Shown here: positions 1-5,112 of the stretch, one piece after another
Layout of the letters: each line of letters starts with the position of its first letter
How positions within the stretch are numbered: position 1 is the first letter of the stretch
DNA from: an uncultured bacterium
Lineage (GTDB): Bacteria > Omnitrophota > Gorgyraeia > Gorgyraeales > Gorgyraeaceae
Assembly (NCBI GenBank): GCA_913009675.1
Contig: CAJVXD010000060.1
Coordinates: 1-7,139, forward strand
Direction: 5' to 3'
DNA length: 7,139 bases
Notes under the pieces: model-generated
What the model saw: only the letters and a program-made list of their open reading frames with translations
What the model was told of the DNA's origin: nothing
Database searches by the model: none
Program-made: the position numbers and the translations under genes

Positions 1-108
1 GGGAAAGGAAAAATGAAGTGGTAAGTGTCAAAAAAAGGAAGGAGGGAAAGGATAGTGGGGAAGTGTATGAGTAGAGTAAGTAATTTTATTATTTGTTCTT
101 CATGTTTG
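1..108. other. Read-through noise, not genomic
   Basis: This stretch contains only three C residues (positions 29, 98 and 101) in 108 bases and is otherwise a G/A- then T-rich mix, quite unlike the coding DNA that follows. It lies beyond the poly-T linker and adapter at 109-179. Read on the opposite strand, the order is insert, adapter complement, poly-A, then low-G noise. That is the typical product of a sequencer running past the end of a short fragment. I see no gene, promoter or repeat here and would mask it. Confidence 0.88.
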
Positions 109-121
109 TTTTTTTTTTTTT
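109..121 (+). other. Poly-T linker of flow-cell oligo
   Basis: A run of 13 T residues lies directly before the P5 sequence. Illumina surface-bound P5 oligonucleotides carry a 5' oligo-T spacer, which explains the run. It is not a transcription terminator: no GC-rich hairpin precedes it, and the adapter follows it. Confidence 0.85.
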
Positions 122-179
122 AATGATACGGCGACCACCGAGATCTACACTCTTTCCCTACACGACGCTCTTCCGATCT
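122..179 (+). other. Illumina P5 / TruSeq universal adapter (contaminant)
   Basis: The 58 bases starting AATGATACGGCGACCACCGA and ending ACGACGCTCTTCCGATCT match the Illumina universal adapter from end to end as I know it, with no mismatch seen. The adapter's 3' T is the ligation point, so position 180 is the first base of the insert. The reading frame of the first gene happens to stay open leftward through the adapter to a TGA at 124-126. A gene caller could therefore extend the protein into synthetic sequence. Confidence 0.98.
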
Positions 180-180
180 A

Positions 181-690
181 GGGGAGAAGATAGCAAAAGA
201 GTATTTTAAGTTATTTCAGAATGCAGAGTTTTATATTGAAAAGAGGGATGTTAATAGAAAAAGATTGGAGGAAGGCCTTTTGGCACATGTTGCCGGCAAA
301 AAGATCCCTGCCGCAAATTCCATGCAGGGTCTTTTTAAGAAGAGCTTTGATTCAGGCTTCTGGGAAGAGACGGCCCGGACGTGCGTCGAATGCGGGGCAT
401 GCAATATGATATGTCCTGCGTGCCACTGTTTTATCTTGAAGGACCAGACCGGAGAAGAAGGTTTTGAGAAGCTTAGATTATGGGACTCATGCCTTTTGAT
501 GTCTTTTGCCAGGGTGGCAGGCGGTGCAAACCCTAGAAAACTTCTTGCGCAAAGGCTTAGAAATCGCTTTGATAAAAAATTTAATTTCTTCCCCGATACA
601 ATCGGAAGATTTGGCTGTACTGGTTGCGGGAGGTGCAGCGAGGCCTGCCCTGGGAATATACGGATACAAGAGGTTTTGGCTAAACTGTAG
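181..690 (+). CDS. 4Fe-4S dicluster electron-transfer subunit, HydB/AsrA-like (5' truncated)
   Basis: This is the C-terminal 169 residues of an iron-sulfur protein resembling the beta subunit of sulfhydrogenases (HydB) and subunit A of anaerobic sulfite reductase. Two ferredoxin-like motifs are visible, counting from codon 181. Cys68, 71, 74 and 78 form CxxCxxCxxxCP and run into PACHCF with Cys81 and 83. Cys146, 149, 152 and 156 form the second motif. Between them is the family-type stretch WDSC...GGANPR. The frame is open from 181 with no ATG or GTG, and homology-like sequence precedes the TTG at 265, so that TTG is not the true start. Family members are usually about 330 residues, so roughly half is missing. 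The inferred role is to pass electrons between the flavin subunit encoded next and the other iron-sulfur subunits in the cytoplasm. The stop at 688-690 is 17 bases before the next start. Confidence 0.85.
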   Translation, partial: GEKIAKEYFKLFQNAEFYIEKRDVNRKRLEEGLLAHVAGKKIPAANSMQGLFKKSFDSGFWEETARTCVECGACNMICPACHCFILKDQTGEEGFEKLRLWDSCLLMSFARVAGGANPRKLLAQRLRNRFDKKFNFFPDTIGRFGCTGCGRCSEACPGNIRIQEVLAKL

Positions 691-707
691 AATAACGTAA
701 AATAGCT

Positions 708-1532
708 ATGATAGATAATCCATACATACCTATAGATACTAAGGTCTTGGACGTAATTGAAGAGAGCGGTACTATAAAAAGCTTCTCTCTGAAGCCTGAA
801 AGGCCAATGCACTTTAAGGCAGGGCAATTTGTAGCATTGACTATCCCTGGGGTAGGAGAAGCACCTTTTACCCCGTCTTCTTCGCCTTATGAAAAGAGCA
901 GGATAGAGATTACTGTTATGAAGGCAGGCGGGGTTACCACCAGGATCCACCAATTAAAAAAAGGCGATATAGTAGGATTGCGGGGGCCTTACGGCAACGA
1001 ATATCCCCTGAATAACTTTGAGGGCAAGGAGATATTGCTTGTCGGTGGAGGTGTGGGGTTAGCGCCTTTAAGGGCCTTGTTTCTTGCGCTTGTCCATGAC
1101 ATAGAAAGGTATAAGAGTCTATTGTTCTGCTGTGGTTCACGGACATCCTCTGATATTATATATAAGGACTGCGTGCTTGATAAATGGCAGAGATTGAATG
1201 AAAAGATTAATTTCAGGGTTACGGTTGATAAGGGAGATGACAAGTGGAAGGGCAAGGTCGGGCTGGTCACCACTACCCTTGACAATCTGAAGATAGATAG
1301 GGAGAATAGTGTTGCGATTGTATGCGGCCCCCCTATTATGATGAAGTTCACGACATTTAAGCTTATGGAGATAGGGTATAGACAGGACCAGATATATCTA
1401 TCAATAGAAAAGAATATGAGCTGCGGTTTAGGCAAGTGCGGTCATTGCAGGATTGGGAATTTTTACGTATGTAAGGATGGCCCTGTTTTTAGATACGACA
1501 GGATAAGCGGTATTCACGGGATATGGGACTGA
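708..1532 (+). CDS. FAD/NAD(P)-binding [2Fe-2S] oxidoreductase subunit, HydG/AsrB-like
   Basis: This is a 274-residue flavoprotein of the ferredoxin-reductase superfamily, in the branch holding the sulfhydrogenase gamma subunit (HydG), AsrB and the PyrK subunit of dihydroorotate dehydrogenase B. The N-terminal half is an FAD-binding barrel: HFKAGQF at 35-41 and EAPFTPSSS at 51-59, where related proteins have a PFSISS-like flavin motif. The nucleotide-binding half has GGGVGLAPLRAL at 113-124 and CGPP at 206-209. Four C-terminal cysteines (239, 244, 247, 255; spacing C-x4-C-x2-C-x7-C) fit the [2Fe-2S] site of the family. It probably binds NAD(H) or NADP(H) and relays electrons to the Fe-S subunit upstream. 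Length is normal for the family. No good Shine-Dalgarno precedes the ATG; the start is chosen because the fold begins shortly after it. Choosing between NADH and NADPH from sequence alone is not safe. Confidence 0.9.
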   Translation: MIDNPYIPIDTKVLDVIEESGTIKSFSLKPERPMHFKAGQFVALTIPGVGEAPFTPSSSPYEKSRIEITVMKAGGVTTRIHQLKKGDIVGLRGPYGNEYPLNNFEGKEILLVGGGVGLAPLRALFLALVHDIERYKSLLFCCGSRTSSDIIYKDCVLDKWQRLNEKINFRVTVDKGDDKWKGKVGLVTTTLDNLKIDRENSVAIVCGPPIMMKFTTFKLMEIGYRQDQIYLSIEKNMSCGLGKCGHCRIGNFYVCKDGPVFRYDRISGIHGIWD

Positions 1533-1544
1533 TGTATAGAAATT

Positions 1545-2027
1545 ATGAAAAAACTTTTTATAGACCTTGAGAAGTTATATAATTGCGAAGCGCCTACTGC
1601 AGGGTGCAGTTATTATTATCATCCTGGCAATTCAGGCATAACGCGGCTGAGAGAGATAGGCCAGTTCCTCTATATATGCAGGAAGTGTGAAGAGGCGCCA
1701 TGCATAAACGTATGCCCGAAAGAGGCGCTGGAAAAGCAGGAAGACGGCGTGGTGAAGAGATATACCATGCGCTGTATCTCCTGTAAGTCCTGTAGTCTTG
1801 CCTGTCCTTTTGGCACGATCCCGATAGAGACAGTTCCTTACATTGTATCACAGTGCGATGCGTGTATAGATAGGTGCAAGACAGAAACGCCTGCCTGTGT
1901 AGAGACATGTTCTATTAAAGGCGCAGTAGAATTTATAGAAATAGAGGAATCGGAAAAGGACGATATATTTTTGATAAGCAAGAATATAGCGGCACATGCA
2001 AAACCGTGGAAAAAGTATCATCCTTGA
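1545..2027 (+). CDS. HycB/CooF-like 4Fe-4S polyferredoxin subunit
   Basis: This 160-residue protein is rich in cysteine and lacks membrane segments or a signal peptide, so it should sit on the cytoplasmic arm. Three clear cluster motifs are visible. Cys45, 48, 53 and 57 form CxxCx4CxxxCP. Cys77, 80, 83 and 87 form CxxCxxCxxxCP. Cys104, 107, 118 and 122 resemble the last motif of DmsB/HycB-type ferredoxins (CDxC...PxCVxxC). The first motif of that family, normally CxxCxxC near residue 12, is degenerate: only Cys14 and Cys21 remain, followed by an unusual YYYHPGNSG segment. It probably wires the flavin/Fe-S module to the hydrogenase small subunit, as HycB and CooF do in formate hydrogenlyase and CO-linked hydrogenase. 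It starts 12 bases after the previous stop with no strong ribosome site. No NuoI-like subunit is seen in the window, so this protein may also fill that place. Confidence 0.86.
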   Translation: MKKLFIDLEKLYNCEAPTAGCSYYYHPGNSGITRLREIGQFLYICRKCEEAPCINVCPKEALEKQEDGVVKRYTMRCISCKSCSLACPFGTIPIETVPYIVSQCDACIDRCKTETPACVETCSIKGAVEFIEIEESEKDDIFLISKNIAAHAKPWKKYHP

Positions 2028-2041
2028 TTAGCGGATAGCAC

Positions 2042-2067
2042 ATAGCGTTCTATTCGCTAAACGCTAT
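2042..2067 (+). repeat. Inverted repeat / hairpin between electron-input and hydrogenase genes
   Basis: ATAGCGTT at 2042-2049 and AACGCTAT at 2060-2067 are perfect inverted repeats of 8 bp around a 10-base loop. A second pair, TTAGCG at 2028-2033 and CGCTAA at 2055-2060, competes with the first, because the pairings would cross and share base 2060. No T-run follows, so it is not an intrinsic terminator. It fills the 52-base gap before the NuoH-like gene. It could be an mRNA processing or stability element, or a small dispersed repeat. A GGAG at 2073-2076 lies just after it, only three bases from the next ATG. Confidence 0.6.
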
Positions 2068-2079
2068 ATCCTGGAGATT

Positions 2080-2985
2080 ATGCTAAAATATCTATTTAAC
2101 TTCATAATATTCCCGGGCTTTTTATTTACGGCTGCAGTTGGTTTAGTTGCAAGCTGGATAGATCGTAAAGTTACTGCCCGTATCCAGTGGAGGGTAGGGC
2201 CTCCCTGGTACCAGCCGCTTGCGGACTTGGTAAAGCTGAGCATAAAAGAGATTATGATACCGAGGGATTCTTACAAGCCTGCGTTTTTAATCTCTCCTCT
2301 TATAGGGTTGAGTGCTGTCATATTGGCGTCCACATTTGTATGGCTTCCCAATCTGGAGCTTGCTAAAACCGGTTTTACGGGTGATATTATAGTCATTATT
2401 TATCTATTGACATTGCCGGCGATTGCAATTATATTAGGCGCATCGGCCAGCGGTAACCCGTTGGCATCGCTGGGCGTGTCTAGAGAGATAAAGCTTATAC
2501 TTGCCTATGAGCTGCCTTTTATCATCTGCCTGCTTGTGCCTATTATTAAAAGCAACGGACTCTTAAGATTGGGAGAGTTGGTTGTCTATCAGAGAATGAA
2601 TGGTTCGTTCATTTCGAGTCCTTCAGGCATACTTGCGATCCTGGTGGCGATATTTTGCATGCAGGCAAAGCTGGGACTCGTTCCGTTTGATGTCAGTGAG
2701 GCAGAGACAGAGATAATGGCAGGTACACATATAGAATATTCAGGGATCCTCCTGGCCGTCCTTAAACTTACAAGGTTTATGATGATGGTGGTGGTCCCGG
2801 TTTTTTTGACTACGGTATTCTGGGGCGGATTTAGTGTATGGAAATATGTGGTACTCCTGGTTATAATCATTCTCATGAGAAACACAAATCCGCGTCTCAG
2901 GATTGACCAGGCGGTAAGGTTTTTCTGGGGGAAGATGGCGGCGATAGCCGTAATAGCGGTTTTGCTATCAGTATTGGGGGAATAG
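2080..2985 (+). CDS. NuoH-like membrane subunit of group 4 [NiFe] hydrogenase (HycD/HyfC/EchB type)
   Basis: This 301-residue integral membrane protein belongs to the complex I subunit 1 family, which anchors the hydrogenase core and links it to the ion pump. After an N-terminal helix come the hallmark loop IDRKVTARIQWRVGPP near 27-42 and QPLADLVKL at 45-53. The acidic loop PFDVSEAETEIMAG lies at 202-215, followed by THIEYSG, with the expected glutamates of the E-channel. The C-terminal RNTNPRLRIDQ segment at 267-277 is also typical. About eight hydrophobic helices can be seen by eye. The length suits hydrogenase-type members. The start is supported by GGAG at 2073-2076, although the spacing of three bases is short. 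The next gene begins one base after its stop, so the two are surely cotranscribed and probably translationally coupled. Confidence 0.93.
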   Translation: MLKYLFNFIIFPGFLFTAAVGLVASWIDRKVTARIQWRVGPPWYQPLADLVKLSIKEIMIPRDSYKPAFLISPLIGLSAVILASTFVWLPNLELAKTGFTGDIIVIIYLLTLPAIAIILGASASGNPLASLGVSREIKLILAYELPFIICLLVPIIKSNGLLRLGELVVYQRMNGSFISSPSGILAILVAIFCMQAKLGLVPFDVSEAETEIMAGTHIEYSGILLAVLKLTRFMMMVVVPVFLTTVFWGGFSVWKYVVLLVIIILMRNTNPRLRIDQAVRFFWGKMAAIAVIAVLLSVLGE

Positions 2986-2986
2986 G

Positions 2987-3415
2987 ATGAGTCTCAAACT
3001 AAAGGCCTTAACAAAATCCATATGGGTCTATCATCTTTGTACGGGCGGCAGTTGTAACAATTGTGACATTGAGATCCTGGATTTATTGACACCGAGATTC
3101 GACGTAGAACGGTTTGGCATAATGCTGGTGGGAAGCATAAGGCATGCCGATGCTCTCCTGGTTACGGGTTCCCTGACTTTAAAGGCACTCGAGTGCGTAA
3201 AAAGGGTTTATGAACAGGCTCCAAAGCCGTGTCTTGTGATAGCGATAGGCAGTTGTGCTTGCGGACAGGGTGTCTTTGCCAATGGCCCTACTACCCCGAA
3301 CCCCGTAGATTCAATTTTGCCTGTCGATATATATATCCCGGGATGCCCTCCAAAACCAGAGGCGATGATAGCAGGGGTTGTTAAGTTGATCGGGAAGTTA
3401 AAGGAAAAGAAATGA
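2987..3415 (+). CDS. NuoB-like [NiFe] hydrogenase small subunit, group 4 (HycG/EchC type)
   Basis: This 142-residue small subunit holds the Fe-S cluster next to the NiFe site. The expected four ligands are visible: Cys23 and Cys26 in GSCNNCDIE, Cys90 in IGSCACGQG, and Cys120 in PGCPPKPE. The CxxC spacing of the first pair is that of group 4 hydrogenases rather than the adjacent CC of respiratory complex I. Extra cysteines occur at 18, 70, 82 and 92. It has no twin-arginine signal, so it faces the cytoplasm. A G-rich stretch at 2976-2982 serves as a plausible ribosome site inside the end of the NuoH-like gene. Its stop overlaps the next start (ATGA, 3412-3415). Confidence 0.94.
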   Translation: MSLKLKALTKSIWVYHLCTGGSCNNCDIEILDLLTPRFDVERFGIMLVGSIRHADALLVTGSLTLKALECVKRVYEQAPKPCLVIAIGSCACGQGVFANGPTTPNPVDSILPVDIYIPGCPPKPEAMIAGVVKLIGKLKEKK

Positions 3416-3846
3416 AAAAGACCCAGATAATAGAAAATATAAAAGTGCGTTCAGGTAAAGAACTCCTGGACATTAAGGATAGATCTGAAAAACGCGTCTA
3501 TTTCACTATAAAGAAAACGGTGCTGCCGAAGATAACAAGATATCTTTTCAATGACGTAAAGGCGCGGTTTAATACTGCTTCCGGCGTGGATACGAGGGAT
3601 GCGATAGAGATACTTTACCATTTTTCCATTGACGAAATAGGGCTCATTATTTCCTTAAGGGTTATCCTGAAAAAAACAGACCTGGAGATAGAGAGTTTAA
3701 CACCCATCATGAGATGCGCTGAATGGATAGAGAGAGAGATACATGAAATGCTGGGGGTAAATTTTAAGGGCCATCCAAACCTTAAGCATCTGCTTTTGAA
3801 GGACGACTGGCCTGAAGGAAACTGTCCTTTGAGAAGGGACCAATAA
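3412..3846 (+). CDS. NuoC-like subunit of group 4 [NiFe] hydrogenase (EchD type)
   Basis: This 144-residue protein is homologous to the 30 kDa subunit of complex I. It packs against the large subunit and carries no cofactor. The diagnostic C-terminal signature is present: EREIHEMLGVNFKGHP at 107-122, then LLLKDDWPEGNCPLRRD at 127-143. In E. coli HycE this domain is fused to the large subunit; here it is separate, as in Ech and Mbh. The start overlaps the preceding stop by four bases, and AAGGA at 3401-3405 lies six bases upstream, which supports it. The stop codon TAA overlaps an ATG that opens an 11-codon mini-ORF. Confidence 0.92.
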   Translation: MKKTQIIENIKVRSGKELLDIKDRSEKRVYFTIKKTVLPKITRYLFNDVKARFNTASGVDTRDAIEILYHFSIDEIGLIISLRVILKKTDLEIESLTPIMRCAEWIEREIHEMLGVNFKGHPNLKHLLLKDDWPEGNCPLRRDQ

Positions 3847-3881
3847 TGGCCGTCAACACTCAACTGATAGTCGAAATCTAA
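3846..3881 (+). other. 11-codon mini-ORF in gap before the large subunit
   Basis: An ATG at 3846-3848 overlaps the TAA of the NuoC-like gene (TAATG) and opens an 11-codon frame reading MAVNTQLIVEI. It ends with TAA at 3879-3881, three bases before the ATG of the large subunit. It almost exactly bridges the 38-base gap, and no convincing Shine-Dalgarno precedes the large-subunit start. It could carry ribosomes from one gene to the next by termination and re-initiation. Chance is a fair alternative, and no peptide function is implied. Confidence 0.3.
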
Positions 3882-3884
3882 ATT

Positions 3885-5057
3885 ATGGCAAACAAGATTA
3901 TCCCAATAGGCCCATATCATCCACTACAGGAAGAACCGGAGTTTTTTAGGCTGCATGTAGACGGCGAGAAGGTGGTGGATATGGATATCGAACTCGGATA
4001 TAACCATCGAGTGATCGAAAAGATATCCGAGTCCAAGAGTTATGACCAGGTAACATTCCTGGTCGAGAGGATCTGCGGTATCTGTTCAACATCTCATCCC
4101 TTTGCATATACGAATGCCATAGACGACCTTTTAGGGATCACGGTCCCCGAAAGGGCGCTTTATATCCGCACTGTCATAGGAGAGCTCGAAAGGATACACA
4201 GCCATCTTTTATGGCTTGGCCTGGCAGGACACTTTTTAGGATATAATACCGTATGGATGTGGGCATGGAGATACAGGGAGCCCATACTCGATATATTCGA
4301 AAGGGTTTCCGGCAACAGAAATCACTACGCTATGTTTAAGCCAGGCGGCATAAGAAGAGACATGCACGAAGAAGATTTCCCGTGGATAAAAAAGACCTTA
4401 AAAGACTTAATCCCCAAGTTCGATATGTTTAAAGGCGCTGTGATGGATGACCCTGTGATACGCGCAAGGACGGAAGGCATCGGTGTCTTGACAAAGGAGG
4501 ATATCCATGATTATTCTGCGCTGGGCCCAACGGCCCGGGCCTCGGGTGTTAGTATAGATGTCAGAAAGGACGAGCCCTACGCGGCATATGATAAGGTGGA
4601 ATGGAAGGTTATTACACATGAAGGCGGCGGGGTTTTCGCAAAACTACTCGTCAGGGTGCTCGAACTTTATGAATCGGCAGATATCATAATACAGTGCCTC
4701 GACAAGATGCCGAAAGGGGATATTGATTGCGGGATAAAGGATATGCCTATAGGAGAGGGTATTGGCAGGCATGAGGCCCCAAGGGGAGAGGTGTTTCACT
4801 ATATCTCCTCAGACGGCGGCAACAGCCCTGCCAGGCATAAGATAAGGGCCCCAAGCTTTATGAACATCTTTTCTAATAAAAAGGCAGTTATAGGAGAGAC
4901 AATCTCAGACGCCACTATCATACTTGCTGCTGTTGATCCCTGTTACTGTTGCACAGAACGTATGGCAGTCGTAGATTATAAGAGCGGCAAAAGGATAATG
5001 GATGGCCAGGACCTGATTCGTCTTTCGCAGGAAAAGACAGAGAGGATGAGGAAGTAA
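3885..5057 (+). CDS. NuoD-like catalytic large subunit of group 4 [NiFe] hydrogenase
   Basis: This 390-residue subunit holds the NiFe active site for H2 formation or oxidation. All four metal-binding cysteines are present: Cys64 and Cys67 in ERICGICSTSH (with His71), and Cys353 and Cys356 in DPCYCCTER. An extra Cys355 lies between the last two. The N-terminal IPIGPYHPLQEEPEFFRL segment is the usual beginning of the family, so the ATG at 3885 is right. Thirty-one residues follow Arg359 (MAVVD...). The cleaved tail of E. coli HycE is of similar length and also begins at a Met after the motif's Arg. Removal by a HycI-like protease is therefore likely, although no such gene lies in the window. 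Intact cysteine pairs separate it from NuoD of complex I and from Fpo/Mbx-type proteins that have lost the site. The subgroup within group 4 cannot be fixed by eye. Confidence 0.95.
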   Translation: MANKIIPIGPYHPLQEEPEFFRLHVDGEKVVDMDIELGYNHRVIEKISESKSYDQVTFLVERICGICSTSHPFAYTNAIDDLLGITVPERALYIRTVIGELERIHSHLLWLGLAGHFLGYNTVWMWAWRYREPILDIFERVSGNRNHYAMFKPGGIRRDMHEEDFPWIKKTLKDLIPKFDMFKGAVMDDPVIRARTEGIGVLTKEDIHDYSALGPTARASGVSIDVRKDEPYAAYDKVEWKVITHEGGGVFAKLLVRVLELYESADIIIQCLDKMPKGDIDCGIKDMPIGEGIGRHEAPRGEVFHYISSDGGNSPARHKIRAPSFMNIFSNKKAVIGETISDATIILAAVDPCYCCTERMAVVDYKSGKRIMDGQDLIRLSQEKTERMRK

Positions 5058-5070
5058 TCACGGAACGGAA

Positions 5071-5099
5071 TCGAGGCGGAGTATTCTATACTCGCTCGA
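5071..5099 (+). repeat. Bulged hairpin between hydrogenase and antiporter genes
   Basis: In the 55-base gap after the large subunit, TCGAG (5071-5075) pairs with CTCGA (5095-5099), CG (5077-5078) with CG (5093-5094), and AGTA (5080-5083) with TACT (5089-5092). This leaves single bulged G residues at 5076 and 5079 and a 5-base TTCTA loop. No T-run follows, so termination is unlikely. It may stabilise or process the transcript, or be a degenerate dispersed repeat. The following ATG at 5113 has no clear ribosome site. Confidence 0.5.
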
Positions 5100-5112
5100 A
5101 GATTATTAGACT

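Noticed and set aside
109..121. T-run as a transcription terminator
   Set aside because: No hairpin precedes it, and it is joined to the sequencing adapter, so it is synthetic.
221..409. Short + strand frame beginning with ATG at 221
   Set aside because: It lies out of frame inside the truncated Fe-S gene, whose own frame carries clear cysteine motifs.
231..953. Long open frame of 240 codons on the - strand
   Set aside because: It overlaps two well-supported + strand genes, and its translation shows no recognisable domain. It is a shadow of the real genes.
181..1532. Possibility that the first two genes belong to an anaerobic sulfite reductase (AsrA/AsrB)
   Set aside because: No AsrC-like sirohaem subunit follows; the next genes are hydrogenase subunits in the same operon. 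The missing upstream region leaves a small doubt.
2943..2969. Inverted repeat GATAGC / GCTATC near the end of the NuoH-like gene
   Set aside because: It is only six bp with a 15-base loop, in codons for small hydrophobic residues, so chance is sufficient.
2080..5057. Possibility that the core is respiratory complex I or an Fpo/Mbx-type enzyme
   Set aside because: Both NiFe cysteine pairs are intact in the large subunit, and the small subunit has the CxxC ligand spacing of hydrogenases.
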